In this document: one piece after another, positions 11,402 through 26,305 of the stretch | Numbering within the stretch: position 1 is the first letter of the stretch | How the letters are laid out: the number at the start of each line of letters is the position of its first letter | Source of the DNA: Pardosa pseudoannulata | Taxonomy: Eukaryota; Arthropoda; Arachnida; Araneae; Lycosidae | Direction of reading: 5' to 3' | Length of the DNA: 64,000 nucleotides | NCBI GenBank assembly: GCA_032207245.1 | Contig: CM063502.1 | Location: 133,841,073 to 133,905,072, forward strand | The notes under the pieces: model-generated | The model's database searches: none | What the model was told of the DNA's origin: nothing | Seen by the model: the letters and a program-made list of their open reading frames with translations, nothing else | Program-made: the position numbers and the translations under genes

Positions 11402-12119
11402 TATTTTTGTAATTTTCTTGGCAAGACTACGTTCTAAATTGTGTTTCTTACATTAAAAAAATTTATCATTTTTGGGCTCCTTTTTTTTTCTTTTCTTTTT
11501 TAAACGTTTACCAATAAATTTAATTTTTTCCTTCTCTGATTCATTCCCTCATACATTTTTCTGAAATTTCCAAGATATGAAAGTAGTTGATACTATACAA
11601 CACAGTAAAAACGTACCGAGTCAAATAGTATGTATTAAAACTTAATGAAACTCCCTATTAAAAACTGAATTCATTGACACTGGAACGGGCGGCATTCTGA
11701 CCCAGATTATGAAAGTAATATTTTTCTTTTTTAATTTTGTTGTATTTCTTTCTTTATTTATTTACTCCTACTTCCTCTTACGATGTAAAAGAAGCATTGT
11801 AATCTCGAAATAATTTTTGTATATGGATTTCAACTGAAAAACCCATTTTTACAATGTCTAATATATTTTGACTAGTTTGTGCATTGTCTATACATACGTA
11901 AAAAGAAACTTTAGAGAAACTTTAACTTTGAGACTTTAAGGTTCAAGTACAAAGAAACTTTAACTTTGCAACTTTAAATATCCATTTTGACCATTTCACA
12001 TTTATGCAAACTATCTACATTCGTTTGTAGATTTATTTTGTTTTTTCATCACACACACATCTATATATGTATGTATATATATTTATATATTTATGTATAT
12101 ATAACATACATACTTGTAA
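11402..12119. other. AT-rich non-coding DNA
   Basis: No gene seen. A short local repeat of an AAACTTTAACTTTG-like phrase occurs around 11900-11970. Confidence 0.5.
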
Positions 12120-12283
12120 GACGATGGCCGAATGGTAATAAGCTGCCTTGAGATGCCGGAATCCATGGGTTTGAATTTCTCTACTATCATGGATGTTCGT
12201 ATAAGTTCGGAATCGGTTTTAAGTAGTAAACCCCTGTTTCATTTGCTCATATGTAACAAAATGTATACTGTAGCGCTCCAAGG
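12120..12283 (+). mobile_element. Diverged tRNA-derived SINE
   Basis: Retains GATGGCCGAATGG at the head, a mutated B box (GGTTTGAATTT), the GGATGTTCGT...TTCGGAATCGG body and the TAGCGCTCCA near-tail phrase. The AAACC tail has been replaced by (CA)n and (TA)n. Confidence 0.8.
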
Positions 12284-12293
12284 CATATTTGCT

Positions 12294-12436
<143 letters not shown>

Positions 12437-12520
12437 TTTTCATAGATAGGTGTCTTTACAGTTGGGAACCTCTAAAAACACTGTGGGAGGAAACTGTTTA
12501 ACAACGTATCTATTTTTTAA

Positions 12521-13065
12521 CACATTGTGTGCGGGTACATTTCGCAGCGGAATTTTACCGGGAGCGGGTGTTTTGCTCATAAATTTAGTTATTCAGTTAA
12601 ATCTCAACAGATCGAAAATTATTTAATTTTTTAACCAACTTTTCGTATTTTATATTGAAATATATAAACAAATATATAAATAACAACCTTAAGATTTTTG
12701 TAAACAAAAAACATATTTTTTTTAGTGGATGAATTTATAATAGTATCGTAAATATGAAAAATCAAATAGAAATATTAGTATATAGTTTTAATTTTTTTCG
12801 AATTATGCTATATATAAATATTTTTACATTATAAAAAAAATGAAAAGAGCAATCATAAAACTAACTATGTAAAAACTAGATTTTGTCTAAATTTTTCCAG
12901 AATCTATGTAGTAGACAAGAACATTCGGCTTCGTTTCCTGTATGTACCGTTATTTTTGTACCCACAAACAAACCATGTTGTTACACTCACCCGTACTAGT
13001 ACGTGATCCGTGCTCAAGTATCAATCGTCAGAAAACCTACTAGTACGTGTCCCGCATACAATGTG
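12521..13065. mobile_element. piggyBac-like MITE
   Basis: TTAA flanks both sides (12517-12520 and 13066-13069). The inward ends, CACATTGTGTGCGGG and the complement of CCCGCATACAATGTG, match at 14 of 15 positions. Subterminal motifs include the perfect palindrome CGTACTAGTACG at 12992-13003 and a second CTAGTACGTG copy near 13039. No transposase frame is present in the 545 bp, so it is non-autonomous. Class assignment rests on TTAA and the end layout. Confidence 0.8.
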
Positions 13066-13145
13066 TTAAGAAGAGAAGAAGTTTGAGTTGCATCGTTAAT
13101 AGAATTAAGTTTAATTATAGTTTGGGTCGCTGCGGTTTACTTTTT

Positions 13146-13285
13146 TTGCAACACGAGAGCTAATTAGACTAGGGCCTACTGCTTAAAGCCAATTCCAAAC
13201 GGTTGCAAACACCTATGCCGCAATGGGATTCATACCCACGAAGTCCGGTATCGAAGGTCAGCGCCCTAACCATTCGGCTATTGTT
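13146..13285 (-). mobile_element. tRNA-derived SINE, minus strand, 5'-complete
   Basis: Reverse complement of the SINE consensus, with head AATAGCCGAATGGTTAGGGC, a mutated B box (GGTATGAATCC) and the end near TTGCAA. The AAACC tail is lost. Confidence 0.8.
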
Positions 13286-13369
13286 TAGATTAGATAATGA
13301 AGACACATAGAGAAGCTCCTCAGTGAAATAAAATAAAAGAGACAATAAACATAAATTGGACAGCTAAAA

Positions 13370-13760
13370 TTCCCTTTTTAACCTGGTCTAAATTTTGCTG
13401 ATTTTATAGTTTGGTTGGGTTTCAGAGGGCTCGGATCCTAGGATCCCCCCCTCTTTATCTACATCCTGGAACAGTCCTTCTGTCAGGAGCATTTGAACGC
13501 TAGGAGCGCACATATTAAATCTTCTCCCCCAGAGAGCAAGCAGGTTCCAAATAAATTACGCATAGGTCAATGGCAAATACTGGCGCTGATCAAGAAATTC
13601 CCATGATTTCTGGCGCCACTGCAACCATGTGGAATTAATTGGCTTAGTTTCGATTTTCCTCGAATGCAAATTTTTCTCCCCATCGTCTCCGAGAGAAGCC
13701 ATTTGACGCGGGGAAGAAGTCAAAAGAATGCATAGTCATTTTTTGGTCTAAAGGAGATGA
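13370..13760. other. GC-richer non-coding block upstream of the candidate promoter
   Basis: This 390-bp block is clearly less AT-rich than its flanks, is not repeated in the window and has no long frame. It includes an ATGCAAAT octamer at about 13664-13671. Its position 0.6-1 kb before the putative promoter at 14.36 kb suggests an upstream regulatory region. This is inference from composition and position. Confidence 0.3.
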
Positions 13761-14350
13761 AAATATTTATTTATCCCCCCAAAATAATAGATATTGCCTT
13801 ATCCGCTAGCAAGGTCTTTGAAATATAAAATCAATAATCAACATATATAATTTTATTTCTGCAAATGTAAAATAAATCTCCTTGATCGCATTTCGCTTCA
13901 ATAAACCCTTCTTAATTTAAGTACTACATATGGGAAAATGGTTTAAAAATAATTTTCCTTGCGGGTTGTTTAAGTAATTAAATAGTGCTAAAAACTAATT
14001 AAAGTTTTATTTAACAGAAATAAAAATGAAATGATATCAGAGCTGTGTCATTTTAGAGCAAATCATTTTAGAGTAAATTTATCTTTAATATGGGACATTT
14101 AAACAAAGTTGTAAACATTTTCGCTTTATTGTTGTGTTTGACAAAATTCAACCCTGCAAGAGAACTTTTTCCTTTTCTTTTTTTCCCAATTTTCTCTGTC
14201 TCGGTCAACCTATATTTAGAATGGATACATGTAAAAAAATCCAGTATTTTTTCTCTTCTACTCTTATAAAGCATCTATATTTATTTTACTTAGGAAGACA
14301 GCTTAGAAACACCGGCAAATATGCTTTTGTTTGCAAAAATGCCGCCGCAT
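13761..14350. other. AT-rich non-coding DNA
   Basis: Overlapping short frames on both strands (14068-14385) have no recognisable domain. The plus-strand one merely runs into the promoter region. Confidence 0.45.
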
Positions 14351-14356
14351 TTTCTG

Positions 14357-14520
14357 TGACGTCAAAAGGCGCAGCGGTCACGTGAGAACTGCGATCCAAT
14401 GAGTCGCAAGTCACAGACTGCTCTTCACGTTAAATACTTTCATGAACTGTGAGAGAAGCTAGCGAAAGGACATTATAGAGTATGCATCTATTGCACTCCG
14501 GCGCTTTATAAGATCAGTAC
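14357..14520 (+). promoter_or_regulatory. Candidate RNA polymerase II promoter
   Basis: Within 160 bp there is a perfect cAMP-response element TGACGTCA (14357-14364), a palindromic E-box TCACGTGA (14378-14385), a CCAAT box (14396-14400) and a TATA-type element TTTATAAG (14505-14512), in the usual order and spacing. The sequence is locally rich in CpG, unlike the flanks. A likely first exon and splice donor follow. Together these make it the strongest sign of a real gene in the window. CRE and E-box sites suggest regulation by bZIP and bHLH-zipper factors, from general knowledge of those motifs. Confidence 0.55.
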
Positions 14521-14534
14521 TACAAAATGAGGAA

Positions 14535-14638
14535 CCAGAGCGAGCGCAGTTCATAGCGCTTTATCACTCCACTGATCTTCTAACCTCCAAGAAAAGTCTC
14601 ACCGGAAGTTAAAAAAAAAAAAAAAGGTTACAGAAGAG
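14535..14638 (+). other. Candidate non-coding first exon with GT splice donor
   Basis: Transcription should begin about 30 bp after the TATA element, near 14535. The exon is GC-richer and contains an ETS-family motif ACCGGAAGT (14601-14609) and an A-run. It ends at GAG before GTAAGG (donor GT at 14639-14640), a near-consensus splice donor. The only ATG (14527) opens a nine-codon frame ending in a stop, so the exon would be untranslated leader. No downstream coding exon is recognisable in the next 49 kb, which would mean a very long first intron. The gene's identity is unknown. Confidence 0.4.
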
Positions 14639-15068
14639 GTAAGGGAGTTTTGAAGTTTTGCCATGCTCTCTGTCTCTTTATTGATTTTTAATTTAGTTTT
14701 CTTTTCTTTTACTCTTCAGGAGGAAAGAATGAATGTTTTAAACTTCACTTGTTTAACTTGTCAGCTGTGATATGTTTCGGAGTAATTAACTTTCTGTTTG
14801 ATGATCATTTAGAGTTTTTACATATGTGACATGGAACGTTTATTTTAAAGTACACTAAACGTTTTAAAAGATTTTGATGTATTATTAATTCTATATTATT
14901 TAAAACTCATCACGAATTAATATAATTTTATTTTAATTTATAAGCTCGAACAAAAATTTAAGACATAGTCTGGGTTGTTTATAAATACTAAACCACGTGA
15001 AATCTAATTATCATGATCTAATCATTAAAAGTTTGAAACCATATTAATATTTTGGCGAGTTATATAAA
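14639..15068 (+). other. Presumed intron start, AT-rich
   Basis: Begins with the GTAAGG donor of the candidate exon and continues as simple AT-rich DNA. No other feature seen. Confidence 0.35.
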
Positions 15069-15345
15069 AGACTTATATTAATTTTACTTTTATTTAGGTT
15101 CTTTAAAACTACACCAGTTAAATTTAATTTTGATGCATATTAACTGAAAAAAAGTATCTATGAGGAATTATGAAGATGTCAAATTTAGGATGAACAAAAT
15201 ATAAAAAAATACAACAGTCAACAGAATGGCCACAAAAATGTCAACAAAAATATTCAGTTTAAGAAATTAAGAGCAATTATGTTAAGTCATATGTTTATTT
15301 CATTTGTTTATGTAGAATGCTAATTGATCATGTAAATAGTATAAG
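15069..15345 (+). repeat. 277-bp tandem duplication, copy 1
   Basis: Starts AGACTTATATTA and ends just after TTGATCATGTAAATAG. The next 275 bp repeat it with scattered substitutions and small indels. Contains no long frame. Confidence 0.9.
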
Positions 15346-15620
15346 AGACTTATATTATTTTTACTTTTATTTAGGTTCTTTATAACTAGACCCGTTAAAT
15401 TTAATTTTGATGAATATTAGCTGAAAAAAGTATCTATGAAAAATTATGAATATGTCAAATTTAGGATGAACAAAATATAAAAAATTACAACAGTCAACAG
15501 AATGGCCACAAAAATGTCAACAGAAATATTCAGTTTAAGAAATTAAGAGAAATTATGCTAAGTCATTTGTTTATTTATTTGTTTATCTAGCATGCTAATT
15601 GATCATGTAAATAATATAAT
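15346..15620 (+). repeat. 277-bp tandem duplication, copy 2
   Basis: Second copy, including the shared phrase CAACAGTCAACAGAATGGCC and the same TTGATCATGTAAATA end. Confidence 0.9.
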
Positions 15621-18269
15621 TTAGAGAGGAGATTTTGAAAAATGCATCAATACTTTCATTCATATTAATACAAAACTTTCCCATATTTTGTATTTTAGAT
15701 TAGTATATAGCGTTGAATTCATGTATAATATAAGCACTTAGGAACATGATACACACACACACATATATACACATACATACATATATATTTATATATACAT
15801 GTATTATATATTATAGTTATTAAATTAAAAGATAAAGCACAATCATAAACAGAAATTTAAAAAATAAAAAAAAATTAGTGTATACATATTAAGGATGTCA
15901 TGTATTTGATTGTGTTTCATCTCCTGTAGGAAACTTTCAAAGCTTTTTAGAATGACTGCAAATAGTTTTTTTTCTAAATTTAGTTTAATTAATAGCAGTT
16001 TTTACTTTTGAAAAAAAAAGTGTTATTATCGTTTTTAATAATTAAAAGTAGCGATTCTCAATTTAAGATAGGAAAATGTTTGTCCTATTTTGGTTTGTTT
16101 TAATTTTTTTGCATGCTAAACATATTTGAATGAAAAATTTATTGGAACGTATTAAAATGAAAAACAGATATTTGTCAAAAGTAGATAAATAAATGAGTTT
16201 TCTTAAAACCTTCTAAGGTGAAGTAAACAAAACGTTATATGAAAGATGTATAAGAATAAAAAATACCTATAACTTTGACAAAAATACTCTCCACTCTCTA
16301 ATGACAATTTTCAATAATTAAACAGATAAAAGTTATAATGTTGATTTTACGTATTTATAATTTAACGTTTGAATAGGTATATGGATATTCTGAATATTGT
16401 TGATGGGAAATTATCTGAAGCATATGTTTACATATGCTTGCTAACATTTATTATATAAGTACTGATTTTATCTCACTTTCATATCCTTGAAAGAAGAAAG
16501 TTAACAAAATTAATTTTAAAAAATTAAGTAAATCATATAATAAGGAAAATCAGCAGATGAAAATAAATGAAATCACGAAAGAAGGTAATTTTAAATCGAG
16601 TGAATATTTTATGTGTCAATGTAATAATATTAATAGCTTGTAATGTATGCTTGTAATTATTTAAAACCAAATTTAAAATTAGTCAAACTAAATTTGCCTT
16701 TAATTATAATAATTGAAATTTAATGAGTTAAAAATAAATTCAATACATATTAATGAAAACAATGATCTATCAAAGGTTTTAAAATTTCAAATATTATAAC
16801 GAGAAAAATATAGGAAGTTGTACAAAACATTAGAGAAAAATAGTTCTTTAAAGAATTAAGACCAGTTTTACTTAAGTTATATGTTCAAAATATCCTATTG
16901 AAAAATTCTTTCGAAACTTAAATATAGGATTTTAAAGGAAGGAATTATATTAATATATTAATTCACACACACACACATATGTATAAATAAATGCTTGCCA
17001 ATATTCTGTATTTATATCTGTCTATTCTGCTGTATAATAAAAAAACTATATATAATGTTATAAATTCTGTGATCAAGTATTTATATTTTAACTGGAAATT
17101 AATAAAATTGTAGTCTTCAATCTTTCAAAACGAGCAGACACTGTACTTTTGTGAAAGTTCTAATCCTATTTACGGATCGTGTAATTGAATTCTATCGAAC
17201 TGTAGAGAAAAAATATTTTAAAAGAAGTGAATATTAATATACTTAGTTATATGTTCAAAATCTAGAAAGCACTTTTCTAGAAACAAAATACTTTGTGAAA
17301 GTTCTCCTTTCCCTTGTTTTCTTTTAATACAGTGAGTTATAAGTAAATTTCTCTATGCATAGTTTTTATGAAAGCGTATTTATCGTTGTCACAAAATATT
17401 TAATCTATTTAATTACAAATGTATTGAGTTTGGGTTGTATAAATAGACCATAAAATTTGTAATTAATTTCTACATGCAAAGTACTTTTGAAAGTTTGAAT
17501 AGCATTTTAAATCGTGTAATTGTAGATTCTATCTAGAACTGTAGTTTACTATTATAATTTTATGATTGTCCATCATTCAAGAGAGTCTATGAAGTACACA
17601 TAGTATTTATTTCAATTAAAAAAAAAGGATATCAAACAAAATATTTCTAGAAATACCTTCTGCTTCTTTTTTTCTTTAAACAATAGTTTATTTAAATTTT
17701 TGTATATTTTCAATTACTATGAAATTTTATTGAAGCGTTGTATAAAATTATCTAATTATTTAATTACAAATTTTTTGTTTTAGTTGTTGTCTAAAATTTT
17801 TAACTTTCTTTAAATTTTAATGTACTATATCAGTCTTTTTTAAATAAAATTAAGCAGTATCATTAAAATCATAATAAATATTATTCGAAAAAAAAAAACA
17901 TTTTCTCAATATTCTTTAAACCTTTTGAGAATATTTTAATTTATTTTATTCCACTAGAATTTCATGTAACAATAAAAAATATAAATTTATATATACATAT
18001 ATTTAATTAAAAATATGATAAAAAAATATAAAAAATGTATTTTTTTTTTTTTTTTTTTAACAATATATGATAATATCTTTTTTTTTTTTGTATTTATAAA
18101 ATATGTATATTTAAAATAACGGTATATGTATAAAATTTCATAAATATGTATTATTATTGTATAAATTTGAAGTTTATAGTTGTATATATAAATATATTTA
18201 TATATATGATTTATAAAAGGTTTTATGTATATATATATACATTATTATATTATTATAAAGTATATATTA
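15621..18269. other. AT-rich non-coding DNA with diverged internal repeats
   Basis: No gene seen. A mixed CA/TA microsatellite lies at 15749-15796. Parts of 16830-16920, 17200-17460 and 17640-17790 resemble each other (shared GTTATATGTTCAAAAT and ATTTAATTACAAAT phrases), suggesting older tandem duplications now heavily diverged. 18020-18260 is nearly pure A/T. Confidence 0.5.
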
Positions 18270-19760
<1,491 letters not shown>

Positions 19761-20120
19761 TAATAATTTTAAACCCACAGTAACATTAAATATTAATTCA
19801 ATAATAAAAACGTTTGTAAGACTGTAAATAGAATGTCTGCTCGCCTTTTAATATCACTTAGAAACAAAAAGATTAATGTTAAATATGGAAAATAGTAACA
19901 AGTTTGTGAACATATAGTTAAACGAAGTATTTGTCGGTTCCACTTGAAATTCTCATAATGATTGTGTACTTAACTTTCTTATACGATATACAGTTATACA
20001 AAATATCTCCTTATAAAAAGGGATCTTAATTGAGTTCATTTTAAGTGTTCATTGTATGTTTGTATTCATTTAATACATGCAACAACGTACTGTATTTGAG
20101 ATAGACGAATTTTCATTTTG
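19761..20120 (+). repeat. Exact 360-bp tandem duplication, copy 1
   Basis: This 360-bp block is followed at once by a copy that is identical by eye at every position. It carries no recognisable gene. Confidence 0.95.
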
Positions 20121-20480
20121 TAATAATTTTAAACCCACAGTAACATTAAATATTAATTCAATAATAAAAACGTTTGTAAGACTGTAAATAGAATGTCTGC
20201 TCGCCTTTTAATATCACTTAGAAACAAAAAGATTAATGTTAAATATGGAAAATAGTAACAAGTTTGTGAACATATAGTTAAACGAAGTATTTGTCGGTTC
20301 CACTTGAAATTCTCATAATGATTGTGTACTTAACTTTCTTATACGATATACAGTTATACAAAATATCTCCTTATAAAAAGGGATCTTAATTGAGTTCATT
20401 TTAAGTGTTCATTGTATGTTTGTATTCATTTAATACATGCAACAACGTACTGTATTTGAGATAGACGAATTTTCATTTTG
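20121..20480 (+). repeat. Exact 360-bp tandem duplication, copy 2
   Basis: Second copy, identical to 19761-20120. Either very recent or an assembly artefact. Confidence 0.95.
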
Positions 20481-21526
<1,046 letters not shown>

Positions 21527-21737
21527 TTTTTTTTCATTATCAAATTCTACTATTTATCTTCTTTCTAAGTTAAGTGAATGCATTTTAGAGCGTTATTTTG
21601 AAAGTAAATGAGTTAATTTCCATATCTTAGTCATTGTGTTTATTTCTATTCTGATAATTTTGTAATTCTTTATCTTATATTTTTTGATATTCTGTCATTT
21701 TTAGCATGTTTCATAATGCAGGTTTGTATATTTGTTT

Positions 21738-22210
<473 letters not shown>

Positions 22211-22496
22211 TATAAACGCACACAAGTGAAACATTAAGTGACATATATAAACACTAAAAGACCTGGAAATGTAAGAGCCAGTTGAGTACTTCTTTACATA
22301 AGGATCAATATGAAAATCGATTATATGAGTTTTTTATCATTGGATTGAATAAAATTACTCCCAGAGGAGAGAGAAAAATATTGGATCAACGCCTTGAATC
22401 TAAATTTAGATTATATATTTTTTAATAGGGGACGTTTTTAAAAAGTGGATCACAAAGTAACAGTATTTCAAAAATATGTTATAATACTTGTGATTT

Positions 22497-22766
22497 ATAT
22501 TTCAATCATAGAATTAAATTCTTAGTAATATTACTTATGTAAGTGATTTATAGAATCCATGATTTGGTAAAAAAAATATTACTTTCTTCTAAAACTGAAT
22601 GAAGAGTATTCTTTAAAATAATGGAAATTATTAGTGGAATATTTTTTATATTTTTCCCTTAAATATTTCACCTTAAGGTAAATAAATGCATTATTAATTA
22701 AAGTAAATATATGTATTATAATAAGCTCCCGTTTCTAAATACTTATAAAGTCTCTTTCTAAATCTA
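22497..22766 (+). repeat. 270-bp tandem duplication, copy 1
   Basis: Shares CATAGAATTAAA, TTTGGTAAAAA, AGAGTATT and AAAGTAAATATATGT phrases in the same order with the next 270 bp, at moderate divergence. Confidence 0.8.
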
Positions 22767-23036
22767 ATATTTTAAGCATAGAATTAAAATCTTAGCAACA
22801 TTATTTGTTGTCTAAGCTAATTATAGATTCCATAATTTGGTAAAAACTTATTACTTAGTTCTAAAACTGCACGGAGAGTATTATTTAAAAAATTGAAACT
22901 TATTAGTGAAATATTTTTTTTTGTTTTCCTCATAAATATTTCTCCTTAAAATAAATAAGTGTATTATTATTTAAAGTAAATATATGTGTTATAATACTCC
23001 CCCTTTCTAAAATGCTTATAAAGCACCTTTCTAAAT
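22767..23036 (+). repeat. 270-bp tandem duplication, copy 2
   Basis: Second, diverged copy. The period is set by the CATAGAATTAAA phrase at about 22507 and 22777. Confidence 0.8.
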
Positions 23037-23244
23037 TTTTTAAATGCTTCTTAATAAATTTTTAAAGTAAAAGAATATTAAAAATTGGATTGGAATGGAG
23101 ATAAGTGAACTATTAAATTTTTATTTAATTAAATAAAAAAATTAATTTTTATATATTTTAGAGGCTTTTCAAGCTGTAAAAGAATTTTAACTTTTGCGGA
23201 GTTTCAAGTGGGGAAATACTGCTTCTCAGATAGGCATTGTAGAC

Positions 23245-24410
23245 CAGTGATTGGCTACTAGTGCTCCGTGGGACGAATTTAATGGTTCGCAAAGAAACTC
23301 ATATTTAAATTTGTGGAGCTCATTAATAAAATTAAGTTTTTGCTTGTGTTGCGGTAATATAATATAGTCAAGGATTGGTAAAATAATTTTAAAGTAAGAG
23401 CAGAATATGTATCATATTTATTCCTGTACAACACATACCTTGCTATTATTTTAAAGGGCGAAATATTGTATCACGCATCCATAATATTTGACAAACAAGT
23501 GCCTTTCCAGATTGTTAAGAATTACCACCTCGATTCAAAGAATCAGTCTGCAATGTTCTTTCAATACCCTTCTAAGGATGAATTCTTTCTTTTAACAAAG
23601 TCATTCCCGCTTGTTATCGGTAGCCTGAAGATTTTAGAAGAGTTTTGGATACTATGAAATGGCCGTGTTGCTAAAATTCAAGGCGTCGTACCTCACATTC
23701 TAAGAGGAGTTAGACGAGGGATTGTATTTTCTTTATTCTACAAAAGCGTTCTCTTCATTCTATATAAAAAAAGAGTGCTGGGGGTGGATAACGTGCCTGT
23801 ACGATGAAGAAAAGATCTAATTATACTGCAGAATTTATGTAGTAAACAATAAAATATGCAACAGAAAATTGAAAATGGGCTTCAAGTTAGAAATTCAGAG
23901 ATCAAAATATTTTTAATTATTTTGATCTCTGAATGTGTGTTACTAACACTTTAGTATTAAAGAAGCCTAATGGGAAAAAGATATAGATGCAACAATACTT
24001 CTGTTGAGTAAGATATTCCCTTTTTTATTTTCTTCTTTGAATACCTGTCATTATTATACATATATTGTGTGATTAAAGGAAGCAGTAAAATTATTTTGGA
24101 TATAACGCGCAGCATGAGTTTTTGTCTTAAATTTTTTGGAAAAAAAGCAAGTGTTATCATGAGTAGATACATACAGTACATAATTACTACAGTAATTAGT
24201 AAGTACATAATTATCATTAAATTATGTCTCCGTGTTACTATTCCATAAATATAATTAAACATTTTAATATAAAAAATATATTTATCTATCACACTAAAGA
24301 ATTATATTAATTTTTGCTTTTAAAAATAAACATTAGGAGTCCGCAAAATTTAAATTGTGAATTTAGGTGTCCACGATTTGTAAAAGGTTATCGACGGATA
24401 CCAACCGCTG
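23245..24410. mobile_element. Non-autonomous hAT-superfamily element
   Basis: The ends are CAGTGATTGGCTA on the left and, in reverse complement, CAGCGGTTGGTAT on the right, the CAG(T/C)GGTTGG pattern typical of hAT termini. The flanking octamers TTGTAGAC (23237-23244) and GTCTAGAC (24411-24418) agree at 6 of 8 positions, as expected for an old 8-bp target duplication. Inside are short frames (23466-23657 plus, 23957-24292 minus) with no recognisable hAT transposase or BED motif. The 1.17-kb body is therefore non-coding as far as I can tell. Confidence 0.7.
23893..23934. other. Perfect 17-bp stem hairpin
   Basis: ATTCAGAGATCAAAATA (23893-23909) pairs perfectly with 23918-23934 across an 8-nt loop (TTTTTAAT). 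It lies inside the hAT element, so it is probably transposon structure and not an independent RNA gene. Confidence 0.85.
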
Positions 24411-24507
24411 GTCTAGACGTTATCCCAACTCATTCTCCATCTCCACAAAATGGAGAACATTTCAGCAAGGTTTAGTTTACTAAATCAATATTCATCTTCT
24501 CTTACAG

Positions 24508-24770
24508 TTCTTGAAAGGATTATGTCAATAGAGACATTTTTTGATGACTTGGACATTTTAAAAATCCTTTTCTCTTTCTTTTTGTTTCTTTAGCATTTCT
24601 CTGTCTAGCAGAATAAATTATTTGCAGTTGAAAAAAATGCCGATATTTTCCTTAAAGAATTTAAAACAAAAATACTTTTGTCATTATAAAAATAATACTA
24701 ATGTTGCGATGCAAGAATATTACATTATATCAAGGTTTAAAGTTATTTAAATTTGAGTGCAAGTTATCAG
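24508..24770 (+). repeat. 263-bp tandem duplication, copy 1
   Basis: Shares with the following block the phrases TTCTTGAAAGGATTATGTCAA/TTCTGGAATTGATCATGTCAA (first bases shown only in part), AATTATTTG, CAATTTAAAACA-type and ATATCAAG. Confidence 0.75.
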
Positions 24771-25040
24771 TTTCTGGAATTGATCATGTCAACACTGATA
24801 TAATTTTTGATAGCTTGAACATTTTCTGATATTGCTTCTTTCTTTCCTGACGATTTTTGTCTACCAGAGGAAATTATTTGAAATTTGAAAAACATCGATA
24901 TTTTTGTTAAACAATTTAAAACAGAAATATTTTTGTAACCATAAAACACTAAAATGCTACGATGTAAAAATATTCTATTATATCAAGATGTAAAGTTATT
25001 TAAGTTTCTTTAAGTGTAATATGATCTCAGTTTTCAGAGA
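24771..25040 (+). repeat. 263-bp tandem duplication, copy 2
   Basis: Diverged second copy. Shared landmarks appear in the same order about 263 bp after those of copy 1. Confidence 0.75.
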
Positions 25041-25160
25041 CTTTCCTCTAGAAGTTAACATAAAGGAAAGTGAATCAAAAGGGGGATATACACATCTCAC
25101 TACCTCAGATACCATCATAAATCTTACCTAGACACCAAAAAATTGTGTTTTGTTTTATAT

Positions 25161-26250
25161 TATACTAGCAAGATTGCCCGTGCTTCGCTACGGTGAACTT
25201 AAAATATTACTTTTAAACAAAGATTTTTTTTTCTTGCATAACTCTCTCTAAATTCGTCATAGTTTAATTCGCGTGATTGGCATATTTATATATTTCTATT
25301 ATAAGCGTATTATAACATTATTCAGATTTTATAACCGAATTTGTGTCTTATACTAAGTTTGTTCAAACTTTTTTATGGTAAAATATAAGTTTAACACTAA
25401 ATTACATTATTGTATTACTACTGTACGTTGATTAGTAACGTTAATAGATCTTGCCCTATTACGTGGTAGAATAGGAAGCAGAGGTTTTGACAGCAACAGT
25501 GCTCATTTTGTTGGTATTAATAAATGTTGTCCACAATTAAGGAAATTTATGTCAAACCACATTGTGTTTTATGAAACAGAAACACACATTCATATTAACA
25601 ACGATATGAATATAAAGATAACTATATAAAATGAAGGCTATGAGAGTCACTGAAATTTCTACTGTTTGTTCTTAGAATATTGTTGATAAACATTTCATTG
25701 TAACTTAAAAATTAAATAAGTATTACATTTAAAATTAGTTATTATATAAAAATGCTATAATTTGTGTTACATAGAAATGAAAGTTAATCATTTTATATCT
25801 AAATTTCCAGGTCAAATCGAAATGATACTAAGTAGACGATGTTTAAATAATATAAAATAAGAAATAAATAAATGAGATATTTAAAGGAATGACGTCATAA
25901 TGATAAAAAAATATCGTTTTCACTTATTTATTATGTGATAAATTGATAATTTTAATATTCTGCTTTTAACCGAGGAAAACTGCGTTTAAAACAATTACTT
26001 GGGATGACGTCACATTGCTAGAAATATTGCTTCTTTCACTTAGTTATGATGCGATAAATTAAAAAATTAATCGTTTGCGTTTGACCGGGGAAAATAATGC
26101 TTGGAATAATGACATGAAATGGTCGAAAAAGGGGGAAGGAATAGATTTTGAACGCTTAAAATTTTCAAAAACCTTCCTAGGGATATACTTAAGAATTTCC
26201 CAAATTTTCACGGCGATTGGATGCATGGTTTTTGAGTCTATTGAGTAGAG

Positions 26251-26281
<31 letters not shown>

Positions 26282-26305
26282 CAAATTCATTTTTATATAT
26301 ATAGA
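25161..26305 (+). mobile_element. Interspersed element with TATACTAG start and (ACAG)n-type end (class uncertain)
   Basis: Starts TATACTAGCAAGATTGCCCG then TGCTTCGCTACGG, and ends with a GGCGATTGGATGCATGG phrase, a (GACA)n run (26250-26282) and TTTTTATATATATAGAT. This start and end layout is common in arthropod genomes and parallels the element at 21836. The 1.1-kb body has no long frame. Two related sub-blocks inside (around 25890 and 26010, each with ATGACGTCA and a TTATGATGCGATAAATT-like phrase) suggest an internal duplication. Confidence 0.6.

Noticed and set aside
23957..24292. 111-codon minus-strand frame as a membrane protein
   Set aside because: AT-rich composition within a hAT element; no hAT transposase or other motif seen.
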